Assembly (NCBI GenBank): GCA_004556395.1
Contig: SFHK01000007.1
Coordinates: forward strand, 1 to 58,038
Source of the DNA: Clostridiales bacterium
Lineage (GTDB): Bacteria; Bacillota; Clostridia; Christensenellales; Aristaeellaceae
Length of the DNA: 58,038 nt
Reading direction: 5' to 3'
Shown here: in pieces, positions 41,898-49,545 of the stretch
Layout: each line of letters opens with the position of its first letter
How positions within the stretch are numbered: the stretch's first letter is position 1
Notes under the pieces: generated by a model
The model's database searches: none
Told to the model about the DNA's origin: nothing
The model's input: only the letters and a program-made list of their open reading frames with translations
Position numbers and translations under genes: made by a program

Positions 41898-42392
41898 ATG
41901 ATCATCCTTGGCATCGACCCCGGCATCGCCATCATGGGCTACGGCGTGATCGAGTCGGACGGGAACAGGCACCGGCTGATCCAGTACGGCGCGCTGACCA
42001 CCGCCGCGCACACGCCCACGCCGTCGCGCCTGCGCGCGATCTTCACGGGCGTGAACCAGCTGATGGACATGTTCATGCCGGACGACGTGGCGTTTGAGGA
42101 GCTGTTCTTCTCAAAAAACGTCACCACCGGCATGGCAGTCTCGGCGGCGCGCGGCGCGGCGCTTGTGGCCGCGGCGCAGCGGACGGAGAATTTATACGAA
42201 TACACGCCCATGCAGATCAAGCAGGCGGTCACCGGCTACGGCAAGGCGGACAAGCATCAGGTGCAGAACATGGTAAAACTGCTTCTGAACATGCGCGAAA
42301 TCGCCAAGCCCGACGACGCCGCCGACGCGCTGGCCGTGGCCATCACTCACGCCAACAGCGCCAACATGAAAAACCTTTACAAGATACAGTAA
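41898..42392 (+). CDS. ruvC: Holliday junction endonuclease RuvC
   Basis: 164 residues from the ATG at 41898. LGIDPGIAIMGYGVIE holds the first catalytic Asp; FEELFFSKNVTTGMAV the second acid; the C-terminal PDDAADALAVAITHA the last pair. RuvC resolves Holliday junctions together with RuvAB. Overlaps closely with the NUDIX gene and is followed by ruvA after 11 bases. Confidence 0.97.
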   Translation: MIILGIDPGIAIMGYGVIESDGNRHRLIQYGALTTAAHTPTPSRLRAIFTGVNQLMDMFMPDDVAFEELFFSKNVTTGMAVSAARGAALVAAAQRTENLYEYTPMQIKQAVTGYGKADKHQVQNMVKLLLNMREIAKPDDAADALAVAITHANSANMKNLYKIQ

Positions 42393-42403
42393 GGAGCGTC
42401 CGA

Positions 42404-43006
42404 ATGTACGCGCATATCGAGGGCACGGTATCCGAAAAAAACGCCGACAGCATCGTAATCGACGCGGGCGGCGTGGGCTATGAGATTTCGGCGAGCGCGG
42501 CCACGCTGTCCAGCTGCCCGCCCACGGGCGAACGCGCGAAGCTGTATACCTATTTAAGCGTGCGCGAGGACGCGATGGAGCTGTTCGGATTTCGCACGCG
42601 CGAGGAAAAGCGCATGTTCCTGCGGCTGATCGGCGTGAGCGGCATCGGCCCGCGCACGGCGCTGGGCGTGCTTTCCGCGCTGAGCGTGCACGATCTGTCC
42701 GTGGCGCTGGTCACGGGCGACGCGCAGGCGCTGGCGCGCGCGCCGGGCATCGGCAAGAAGACCGCGCAGCGACTGGTTCTGGAGCTGAAGGACAAGGTGA
42801 CAGACGAGGAGCTGACCTCCTCCGGGCCGTCCGTGTCCGTGCGTCCGGCGGCCGACAGCGCCGAAACGGAGGCCATCGAAGCGCTGATGGCGCTGGGATA
42901 CCCGGCGAGCGACGCCGCGAAGGCGGTTTCCGCCGTGGCCGGACAGGCCGCAAAGACAGACGAGATTCTCCGTCTGGCGCTGCGCGGCATGACGGGAGGA
43001 AGGTAA
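42404..43006 (+). CDS. ruvA: Holliday junction DNA helicase subunit RuvA
   Basis: 200 residues. Domain I (1-63, OB fold) begins MYAHIEGTVSEKNADSIVI; domain II contains the helix-hairpin-helix pairs LIGVSGIGPRTALGVLS and LARAPGIGKKTAQRLVLEL; domain III (about 150-200) is the RuvB-contacting helical bundle TEAIEALMALGYPASDAAKAV. RuvA binds the junction and loads RuvB. In most genomes ruvB follows; here the next gene is a TIM-barrel protein, so ruvB must be elsewhere. Confidence 0.97.
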   Translation: MYAHIEGTVSEKNADSIVIDAGGVGYEISASAATLSSCPPTGERAKLYTYLSVREDAMELFGFRTREEKRMFLRLIGVSGIGPRTALGVLSALSVHDLSVALVTGDAQALARAPGIGKKTAQRLVLELKDKVTDEELTSSGPSVSVRPAADSAETEAIEALMALGYPASDAAKAVSAVAGQAAKTDEILRLALRGMTGGR

Positions 43007-43837
43007 GTGGAAATCCCCGTGTACGCGTCCACGGGCGCGTTTGTCACGCGCGCCAATGGGCGCAATTTTCATCTGATTCCCCGGATCGCGCCACTTCTGG
43101 ACTGCGACGGGCTGGAATTCATGATGTATGAATCGTGGGCAGGGCAGGAAGCGGAAATCGCCGCCGAGCTGCGCGATTCGGGCGTGCGCTTTCCGTCGAT
43201 GCATCTGGACAAGCGCATCGGCGAAGCGCTCTCCACCGAGGGCATGGCGGCGCGGGACGAGGTGCTTTCCATCATGAAGCGCGACCTCCGAACCGCCGCG
43301 GCCATCGGCTCGAAGCTGCTGGTTCTGCACTTCTGGGGCGGCCCGCCCGAGGACGAGCGGTTTGACGAGACAAAGGCGCTGTATCCCACGCTGGACGCCA
43401 TGGCGAAGGACGCGGGGCTGACGCTGGCGGTGGAAAACGTCGCGCGGAATAACGACCTCGCGCTCAACCGCCTGAAGGCGCTGCGCGCGCTGTGCCCTGA
43501 CCTTTCCGTGACCTACGACACCAAAATGGCGCAGCTGAAGGGCGAAAACGAGCTTCTGCGCGCGCCCGAAAACCGCTGGCTGTTCGCGGAGGGACACGTG
43601 AAGCACCTGCACATGAACGACACCGATATGGAGCATATCGCCGGCGGACGCATGCCGGTTCTGCATATCGGCGACGGCTGCGTGCGCTTCGACGCCTTCT
43701 TCCAGCTCGTCCGCGAAGCCGCCTTCTCCGGCTCCGCCGTGGTCGAAAGCACCTCCACCCGCCCCGACGGCAGCGTGGACACCGATAAAATGAACCGGAG
43801 CCTGCGCCGCGTCCGCGAAGCGCTGAACGGCCGATAA
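43007..43837 (+). CDS. Sugar phosphate isomerase/epimerase-like TIM-barrel protein
   Basis: 276 residues from a GTG that directly follows the ruvA stop (GGGAGGAAGG upstream). AP-endonuclease-2 type barrel: SMHLDK, VLHFWGGPP, LAVENVARN with the metal Glu, VTYDTKMA (Asp), HVKHLHMND (His), IGDGCVRFD and VVESTS (Glu). These acidic and His residues bind divalent metals in xylose-isomerase-like enzymes. The real substrate may be a sugar or a DNA lesion; tight coupling with ruvCA is intriguing, but the loop set looks more like an isomerase than Nfo. Confidence 0.8.
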   Translation: MEIPVYASTGAFVTRANGRNFHLIPRIAPLLDCDGLEFMMYESWAGQEAEIAAELRDSGVRFPSMHLDKRIGEALSTEGMAARDEVLSIMKRDLRTAAAIGSKLLVLHFWGGPPEDERFDETKALYPTLDAMAKDAGLTLAVENVARNNDLALNRLKALRALCPDLSVTYDTKMAQLKGENELLRAPENRWLFAEGHVKHLHMNDTDMEHIAGGRMPVLHIGDGCVRFDAFFQLVREAAFSGSAVVESTSTRPDGSVDTDKMNRSLRRVREALNGR

Positions 43838-43957
43838 TACACCGAGCCGGGCAAAGCCAATAACGGTTTGGCTTAACAGTGATAAGGAACTAATTCAAAC
43901 TTATTACCGACAGCCGATGGATTCAGGTGTGCAGAGGTAACAAACGAAAAGATGACC

Positions 43958-43980
43958 GCCCGTTTCCGAAAGGAACGGGC
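43958..43980 (+). terminator. Hairpin after the NUDIX-ruvCA operon
   Basis: GCCCGTT/AACGGGC stem with inner CC/GG pairs and a bulged T, in the 220-base gap before the AraC-type gene. A pyrimidine tract (ATCTTTCTT) follows a few bases later. Nothing else is seen in this gap. Confidence 0.5.
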
Positions 43981-44057
43981 AGTCGATCTTTCTTGCCCAG
44001 GGAAAGTCAGACATCCAAAATGCTTTTTTGATAGACTATATGCGGGAGGTGAAACAG

Positions 44058-44936
44058 ATGAATATGTTAAAGCAGCTGAACTCCGCTATTGAATATATTG
44101 AGGCGAACTTGTGCGCAGAGTTCGATCTTGATACGGCTGCCGGGATCGCTTGTGTTACTGCAGACAGCTTCATCCGCTTCTTCAGCTATATGACCGGCAT
44201 GACTCTGACAGAGTACATACGGCGCAGACGGCTGACACTTGCGGCGCAGGATCTGCAGCATAGCAAGACACCGATCATCGACATTGCCATAAAATACGGT
44301 TATGACAGCGCCGCAGCTTTTTCAAGAGCTTTTGCAAAACAGCACGGCATTACACCGTCTGTTTATCGTAAAGACGGCGGTTCGCTGAAGGTGTATTCAC
44401 CTGCTTCCTTTCACATTATGATTAAAGGAGCAAAAGAAATGGATTTCAGAATTATTGAGTTAGCAGACACCATCGTGTACGGTGTATCCGGGCAGTATGA
44501 GGGACAGGGTTATAAGACCCGCGAGGAGCTGCGCCACTCCATGTGGGCGAATAATTGCGATGACGTGCCCGGTCAGCTTTGTGAGGGCGGTTGGAACCAG
44601 CCCGGCAGCACTTCTTACGATGGCGTATGGTATGGCATCTGGCAGGATGGCAAGTACATGATTGCCCGTGAGAAAGCTGATGTAAAGACCCTTGAAGTTG
44701 AAGCAAGAACGCTTCCTGCAGGAACATACGCAGCGTTCAAAACGGAATGTGGCGGTCTTGCATGGGAGGAGTTTCCGAAGCTGTTTGAGCTGATCTTCGA
44801 TTCGTGGCTTCCTGCCTCTGAGTACAAGCAGAAATATGATCTCGCTATCGAAGTCCTGCACCTTTGGACAGACCACGATCTCCGTCAGAAGAATCGGTAC
44901 TATGAGGTTTGGATTCCTGTGGAATTGAAAAAATAA
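44058..44936 (+). CDS. AraC-family regulator with GyrI-like effector domain
   Basis: 292 residues from the ATG at 44058 (GGGAGGT 7 bases upstream). Residues 1-112 are the double helix-turn-helix of AraC/XylS proteins (LDTAAGIACVTADSFIRFFSYMTGMTLTEYIRRRRL; DIAIKYGYDSAAAFSRAFAKQHGITPSVYRK). Residues about 130-292 form a GyrI-like/SOUL-type small-molecule pocket (FRIIELADTIVYGVSGQYEG; LPAGTYAAFKTECGG; YYEVWIPVEL). Rob, SoxS-like and BmrR-type regulators with this effector sense drugs or lipophilic cations. The gene is clearly less GC-rich than its neighbours, suggesting recent acquisition. No target gene is adjacent. Confidence 0.92.
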   Translation: MNMLKQLNSAIEYIEANLCAEFDLDTAAGIACVTADSFIRFFSYMTGMTLTEYIRRRRLTLAAQDLQHSKTPIIDIAIKYGYDSAAAFSRAFAKQHGITPSVYRKDGGSLKVYSPASFHIMIKGAKEMDFRIIELADTIVYGVSGQYEGQGYKTREELRHSMWANNCDDVPGQLCEGGWNQPGSTSYDGVWYGIWQDGKYMIAREKADVKTLEVEARTLPAGTYAAFKTECGGLAWEEFPKLFELIFDSWLPASEYKQKYDLAIEVLHLWTDHDLRQKNRYYEVWIPVELKK

Positions 44937-44994
44937 TCGCAAATGACGGTTAAGAAATTCGCTTTCAACATCATACTCTCCTTGTAGGATTCGC

Positions 44995-45034
44995 AAAAAA
45001 AACGGCGTGGCCATGAAGGTCACACCGTTTTTTT
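44995..45034. terminator. Strong bidirectional intrinsic terminator
   Basis: A-tract, GC-rich stem (45003-45012 with 45018-45027, two G-U type pairs), 5-base loop, then seven T residues. Works for the AraC-type gene and, in the other direction, for the small CopG-like gene. Confidence 0.85.
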
Positions 45035-45130
45035 GCCCCAGCCGCAAGACTTATGGTTCCTTACGACTGTTAATCCTTTGTCCGGCTCGGTTTTTATGCG
45101 CAGAGGAACGAAATGAGCGCGTCGGCGGCG

Positions 45131-45322
45131 CTACGTCTCGTCGACGACGGTTACGTCCTTCAGGGCTTCTTCCAGCAGAAGGTTGATCAGCTCGTTTCGG
45201 GAGCGATTGGTCTGCGCGGAAAGCTCGTCCAGCTTGGCCAGCGTATCCTCGCGCATGCGAACGGAAACCACCTTATGCCCATCCTCGCCCTTTTTTCGGC
45301 TGATCAGAATTTCCCGCTTCAT
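45131..45322 (-). CDS. Small ribbon-helix-helix (CopG-like) protein
   Basis: 63 residues. The pattern VVSVRMREDTLAKLDELSAQTNRSRNELINLLLEEAL is a ribbon-helix-helix: a beta strand followed by two helices, with the NRSRNELI turn. These dimeric proteins bind DNA as repressors or antitoxins. No toxin gene is adjacent. GAGGTGAT precedes the ATG. Its -10 (TATAAT on the minus strand, 45352-45347) overlaps the region just before the divergent promoter, so it may control the neighbouring small membrane protein gene. Confidence 0.75.
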   Translation of the reverse strand: MKREILISRKKGEDGHKVVSVRMREDTLAKLDELSAQTNRSRNELINLLLEEALKDVTVVDET

Positions 45323-45354
45323 ACCATCACCTCACAAATATAGTTGATTATAGC

Positions 45355-45384
45355 TTGACACGGCCTTCAATAATATGATACAAT
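45355..45384 (+). promoter_or_regulatory. Promoter of the 45454 gene
   Basis: TTGACA (45355-45360), 18-base spacer, TACAAT (45379-45384), divergent from and touching the CopG-like gene promoter. Confidence 0.75.
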
Positions 45385-45392
45385 TAGACTAT

Positions 45393-45420
45393 GTTTTGTA
45401 GTCTATAAAAACTACAAAAC
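45393..45420 (+). promoter_or_regulatory. Hairpin/operator at the 5' end of the 45454 transcript
   Basis: 10-bp perfect inverted repeat GTTTTGTAGT / ACTACAAAAC with an 8-base spacer, starting at or next to the expected transcription start. Either an operator for a dimeric repressor or an mRNA-stabilising hairpin. Confidence 0.55.
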
Positions 45421-45453
45421 GGGAGCGGAATATTTTTGAAGGAGGTGGAAACC

Positions 45454-45681
45454 ATGAAAACGAGCAACGGCCTGAGTATTGCCGGCTTTGTCGTCTCTTT
45501 GGGTTCTCTGTTCCTCGGACTGTGGGGCCTTACCGTGTTAGTCGGCGTGGCGCTTTCCGCCGTGGGACGTTCGCAGGCGGTCAACAGCGGCGGAAAAACC
45601 GGTCTTGGCACCGCGGGCATCGTCATTGGCATCATCGGCGCAGTGTACTGCTGGATAATGCTGATTATCGCGCTGAGCTGA
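45454..45681 (+). CDS. Small membrane protein, DUF4190-like
   Basis: 75 residues from the ATG at 45454 (GGAGGT 7 bases upstream). Two hydrophobic helices: GLSIAGFVVSLGSLFLGLWGLTVLVGVALSAVG, then a polar loop with RSQAVNSGGKTG, then LGTAGIVIGIIGAVYCWIMLIIAL. This is the DUF4190 arrangement, often fused to zinc ribbons; here it stands alone. Role unknown. Confidence 0.7.
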   Translation: MKTSNGLSIAGFVVSLGSLFLGLWGLTVLVGVALSAVGRSQAVNSGGKTGLGTAGIVIGIIGAVYCWIMLIIALS

Positions 45682-45743
45682 TGGAACGATTTGGCGCATG
45701 GCAGCATCGTTGTCATGCGCCGTTCTTACAGGAGGATGATTTC

Positions 45744-46133
45744 ATGAAAGCCTTTTACGTACTCTGCGCCATTGTAGCGATTGCCCTGATCATCTTCGGC
45801 ATTGCGTATACCCTGCCCGGGAAATGCGTCAATGTCAGCGAAAAATATATTCCGCGTGACGAGATTTTGTGGAAAGACGATATTGGAAGAGAATACATCA
45901 ACGGGGACTGCTACAACTACCAGATCGAAGCATCCCTGAAGAGCGGTTACATGAGCGGAGGGATGACCATGAAAAGCATCTCCTTCGTCGGAGGATGGAT
46001 TCTCCTTTGCCTTGCAATAAGCGCCTATGATCGAAATCGCCGCTTCGATCAGCAAAGCCATGCGCCTTCGTCGGAACCGGGCAATGCGTCATGGAACGAA
46101 ACCGCAGGGGAGCGAAGCGACGCGGAAAACTGA
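45744..46133 (+). CDS. Hypothetical membrane protein
   Basis: 129 residues from the ATG at 45744 (GGAGGATGATTTC upstream). An N-terminal hydrophobic segment (about 5-24), an outside polar stretch with two Cys (C28 and C56), a second hydrophobic helix (about 78-93) and a polar, Ser/Asn-rich tail. No known family is recognised. It is co-oriented with the DUF4190-like gene 62 bases upstream. The intergenic stretch after it (46134-46231) shows no gene. Confidence 0.6.
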   Translation: MKAFYVLCAIVAIALIIFGIAYTLPGKCVNVSEKYIPRDEILWKDDIGREYINGDCYNYQIEASLKSGYMSGGMTMKSISFVGGWILLCLAISAYDRNRRFDQQSHAPSSEPGNASWNETAGERSDAEN

Positions 46134-46231
46134 TTCCAAGTAAGCACATCAGAAGATCGCAGTCTTTTATGTTCTCAGGCTTCTCCGGTTTCATACCTCC
46201 GGAAGATTTCGGGAAAATTTGGGGATTGGGG

Positions 46232-46261
46232 TTGACATGGTGGGATTGGGGGGATTATAAT
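46232..46261 (+). promoter_or_regulatory. Promoter of the T-box/metG transcript
   Basis: TTGACA (46232-46237), 18-base spacer, TATAAT (46256-46261). Confidence 0.85.
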
Positions 46262-46267
46262 AGCATA

Positions 46268-46516
46268 AAAGGCAAGGACGGAGAGAGTACCGCGGGGGCT
46301 GCGCGTTCAGAGAGCCGGGGCAGGTGGGAGCCGGCGGCACGGTGCGCGGGAACATGGCTTCGGAGGCTCTGTGCGCGAGCGCGAGTGAGCGTACGGCGGG
46401 GCGTCCCGTTACAGGCGCAGCCGATGGTTGTCGGCGCAGAGGCCCGCGAAGGCGGGTAAAGCAGGGTGGTACCGCGTAGCATCTACGTCCCTCGCGTTTT
46501 GGCGAGGGGCGTTTTT
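46268..46516 (+). ncRNA. T-box leader controlling metG
   Basis: The T-box sequence AGGGTGGTACCGCG (46463-46476) is complete. It is followed by a terminator with an 11-bp stem (46485-46495 with 46502-46512) and T5. Upstream are a long stem I region with GAGAGAGTACC near its base. AACATGGC around 46353 offers an ATG specifier, matching methionine. Uncharged tRNA-Met would pair with the TGGN bulge and stabilise the antiterminator, turning on metG. Confidence 0.92.
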
Positions 46517-46539
46517 ACATGGAAGGGAGCGATGCATTC

Positions 46540-48540
46540 ATGGAAAAACCGAAGTTTTATATCACGACGCCGATCTATTATCCGTCCGGCAACATGACCA
46601 TCGGTCACACGTACACGACCGTGGCGGCGGACAGCATGACCCGGTTCAAGAAGATGACCGGCTACGACACCTATTTCCTCACCGGAACCGACGAGCACGG
46701 TCAGAAGATCGAGCGCAAGGCCGAGGAAGCGGGCGTAACGCCGAAGCAGTTTGTGGACAAGATCGTCGCCGAGACCAAGGATCTGTGGAAGCTGATGAAC
46801 ATTCAGTATGACGACTTCATCCGCACCACCGACGAAAGGCACCAGAAGGTCGTTCAGAAGATCTTCAAGAAATTCTACGAGCAGGGCGACATTTACAAGG
46901 GCGCGTACGAGGGCTACTATTGCACGCCGTGCGAGAGCTTCTGGACGGTGACGCAGCTCAAGGAGAAGGACGGCCAGAAGGTCTGCCCGGACTGTGGCCG
47001 CCCCGTGGAGCTGTCCCGCGAGGAATGCTATTTCTTCAAAATGAGCAAGTATCAGGACTGGATCATCGACTACATCGAGACCCATCCGGACTTCATTCAG
47101 CCGCCGTCGCGCGCCAACGAGATGCTGAACAACTTCCTGCGCCCCGGCCTTCAGGATCTGTGCGTCAGCCGCACCAGCTTCAAGTGGGGCGTGCCGGTGG
47201 ACTTCGATCCCGGCCACGTGGTGTACGTGTGGATCGACGCGCTGAGCAACTACATCTCCGCGCTGGGCTATCTGTCGGACGATGACAGCCTGTTTAAGAA
47301 GTACTGGCCCGCGGACATTCATCTGGTGGGCAAGGAAATCGTGCGCTTCCACACCATCTACTGGCCCATCATGCTGCACGCGCTGGGTCTGCCGCTGCCC
47401 AGGCAGGTGTTCGGCCACGGCTGGCTGCTGTTCGGCGGCGACAAGATGAGCAAGTCCAAGGGCAATGTGGAATATCCCGCGCCCATCGTCGGGCGCTACG
47501 GGACCGACGTTCTGCGCTATTACCTGATGCGCGAAATGCCCTTCGGCGCGGACGGCAACTACACCAACGAGGCGCTTCTGAACCGCATGAACAGCGACCT
47601 GTGCAACGATCTGGGCAACCTCGTATCGCGCACGGTGGCGATGATCGAGAAGTATTTCGGCGGCCGCGTGCCCCGGCCCGGCGCGTATGAGGACGTGGAC
47701 AGGCACATCATCGAGCTGTTCGAGGCGCTTCCCGCGCAGGTGGAGAAGCAGATGAACGCGCTTCAGTTCTCGCTGGCGCTGACGGAAATCTGGAAGCTGA
47801 TCGGCGAACTGAACCGCTATATCGACCTCACGCAGCCGTGGGTGCTGGGCAAGACCGAGGAGGGCAGGCCGAGGCTTCAGACGGTCATGTACGTGCTGGC
47901 CGAGTCCGTGCGCGGCGTGGCCGTGCAGCTCGCGCCCGTGATGCCGGACACCCCCGCGCGCATCTACGCGCAGCTGGGCGTGCAGGACGACACGCTGAAG
48001 ACGTGGGAATCCGTTCAAAAGTTCGGCGCGCTGCCCGCCGGCACGGTCGTGACCAAGGGCGAAGCGCTGTTCCCGCGCGTGGACGTGAAGAAGGAGCTGG
48101 AATCCCTCGCCGCCGAAAAGCAGGCGAACGCGCCGAAGGCCGGGGAAAAGAAGCCGGAAGCGAAGAAGGCCGAGGAGAAAGCGCCCGAAGCACCCAAGGC
48201 GGACGACGGCTATGTGACCATCGACGAGTTCTTCAAGACCCAGCTGATCGCGGCGAAGATTCTCGCCTGTGAGAAGGTGGAAAAGAGCGACAAGCTGCTC
48301 AAGTCCACGCTGGACATCGGCGGCGGCGAAACCCGCACGGTGGTTTCCGGCATCGCGAAGTGGTACAATCCCGAGGATATGCCCGGGAGAACTGTCGTGC
48401 TGGTGAAGAACCTGCCCCCGCGCAAGATGCGCGGTGTCGTTTCCGAGGGCATGCTGCTGTGCGCCTCCGATGACGAGGGCAACCTGAAGCTTCTGACCGT
48501 GGACGGCGGCGAATTCAAGCCCGGCGCCGAAATCGGCTGA
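46540..48540 (+). CDS. metG: Methionyl-tRNA synthetase
   Basis: 666 residues from the ATG at 46540 (GGGAG 10 bases upstream); an in-frame ATG 7 codons earlier is possible. HIGH-like motif GNMTIGHTYT, a zinc knuckle in the connective peptide (CTPCESF...CPDCGRPVE), and KMSKS (DKMSKSKGNV). Anticodon-binding helices occupy about 390-530. A Lys/Ala/Glu-rich linker (about 530-560) joins a C-terminal EMAP-like tRNA-binding domain (TIDEFFKTQLIAAKILACE; VSGIAKWYNPEDMPGR). The enzyme charges tRNA-Met. Controlled by the T-box upstream. Single-knuckle zinc type as in many Clostridia. Confidence 0.97.
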   Translation: MEKPKFYITTPIYYPSGNMTIGHTYTTVAADSMTRFKKMTGYDTYFLTGTDEHGQKIERKAEEAGVTPKQFVDKIVAETKDLWKLMNIQYDDFIRTTDERHQKVVQKIFKKFYEQGDIYKGAYEGYYCTPCESFWTVTQLKEKDGQKVCPDCGRPVELSREECYFFKMSKYQDWIIDYIETHPDFIQPPSRANEMLNNFLRPGLQDLCVSRTSFKWGVPVDFDPGHVVYVWIDALSNYISALGYLSDDDSLFKKYWPADIHLVGKEIVRFHTIYWPIMLHALGLPLPRQVFGHGWLLFGGDKMSKSKGNVEYPAPIVGRYGTDVLRYYLMREMPFGADGNYTNEALLNRMNSDLCNDLGNLVSRTVAMIEKYFGGRVPRPGAYEDVDRHIIELFEALPAQVEKQMNALQFSLALTEIWKLIGELNRYIDLTQPWVLGKTEEGRPRLQTVMYVLAESVRGVAVQLAPVMPDTPARIYAQLGVQDDTLKTWESVQKFGALPAGTVVTKGEALFPRVDVKKELESLAAEKQANAPKAGEKKPEAKKAEEKAPEAPKADDGYVTIDEFFKTQLIAAKILACEKVEKSDKLLKSTLDIGGGETRTVVSGIAKWYNPEDMPGRTVVLVKNLPPRKMRGVVSEGMLLCASDDEGNLKLLTVDGGEFKPGAEIG

Positions 48541-48617
48541 CATTTTTGAAATCTTGAAATCGAACGCCGCGACGGAGCGCTTCCGCGCGGCGTTCCCTGT
48601 TTTCGGCAGGGGCGAAG

Positions 48618-48674
48618 ATGCGAATTCTGCTGGTGGAGGACGAAAAGCCGCTTTCGCGGGCGCGGTGCTGCTGA
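48618..48674 (+). pseudogene. Response-regulator remnant (first 15 codons)
   Basis: ATG with GGGGCGAAG upstream begins MRILLVEDEKPLSRA, the unmistakable start of an OmpR-type response regulator with its acidic pair. After codon 15 the sequence jumps into the transmembrane end of a histidine kinase read in another frame, and a TGA closes it after 18 codons. The rest of the regulator has been deleted. Confidence 0.85.
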
Positions 48675-49366
48675 TCCGGCGCATGCTCCGCCCGGTGCGC
48701 GAGGCGTTCGAAAAGCAGAAGCGCTTCGTGTGGGACGCGAGCCACGAGCTGAAAACGCCACTGGCCGTGATCGCCGCCAACGCGGACGTGCTCGCCGGAG
48801 AGGTGGGCGAGAGCGAGAGCCTTTCCTACATCCGCGCGGAAATCGGCCACGCCGACGCGCTGATTCGCAACCTGCTCGCGCTGGCGCGCATGGACGACGG
48901 CGCGGCGCGGGCGCGCTTTCAGACCTTCGACCTCGGCCGCGCACTGCTCGGCGCGGCGCTGCCCTTCGAGAGCACGGTGTTCGAGGCGGGAAAGACCCTG
49001 AAAACGGACGTGCCGGACGGCGTTCTTCTTCGCGGCGACGCGGAAATGATCGGCCAGCTGGCGACGATTCTTCTGAGCAACGCGCTCAAATACGCCGACG
49101 CAGGCAGCGAAATCACGCTTTTCCTGCGCGAAAGCGGCGCGAAGCGCGTGTTCGGCGTGCACAATTTCGGCCCCGCGATTCCCCCGGACGAGCAGGCGCG
49201 CGTGTTCGACCGCTTTTTCCGCGGCAGCGCCGTGCGTGCCGACGGCGACGGCTGCGGGCTCGGTCTGTCCATCGCGCAGACCATCGCCCGCCTGCACCGC
49301 GGGACGATTTCCGTAAAGAGCACCGAAAAAGACGGCACGACCTTCACCGTCACCCTGCCGGGATGA
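48660..49366 (+). pseudogene. Truncated sensor histidine kinase
   Basis: The kept part starts at the last membrane residues (GAVLLIRRMLRPVREAF) and runs through the H-box FVWDASHELKTPLAVI, the N-box LLSNALKYADAG, G1 RVFDRFFRG, G2 GDGCGLGLSIAQTI and the final TFTVTLPG. The sensor and both membrane spans are gone. The join is at about 48656-48662. An open frame reaches back to 48554 but encodes non-homologous residues with no ribosome site. An internal ATG at 48683 could give a soluble kinase core, so residual activity is possible. Confidence 0.8.
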
Positions 49367-49461
49367 GCGGTAATCCCTGAAGAAAGCGCACCCATGCGAT
49401 CCGGCGGGTGCGCTTTCTGCTGCCGCAAAAAAGCTTCGGTTCGCTGCAAAAAAGTTTTCGC

Positions 49462-49496
49462 GTTTCAAACCTGTTTCAAACTTCGCCGGTTATACT
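49462..49496 (+). promoter_or_regulatory. OmpR-type direct-repeat box and promoter of the 49546 gene
   Basis: GTTTCAAAC occurs at 49462-49470 and 49473-49481, an 11-bp direct repeat as bound by OmpR/PhoB-type dimers. It takes the place of a -35 box; TATACT (49491-49496) follows after 9 bases. Activation by the deleted neighbouring response regulator is likely. Confidence 0.7.
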
Positions 49497-49545
49497 TCCC
49501 ATCGTACCGGGGAGATACCCCGGAAGACGAAAGGAAGGATGAATC

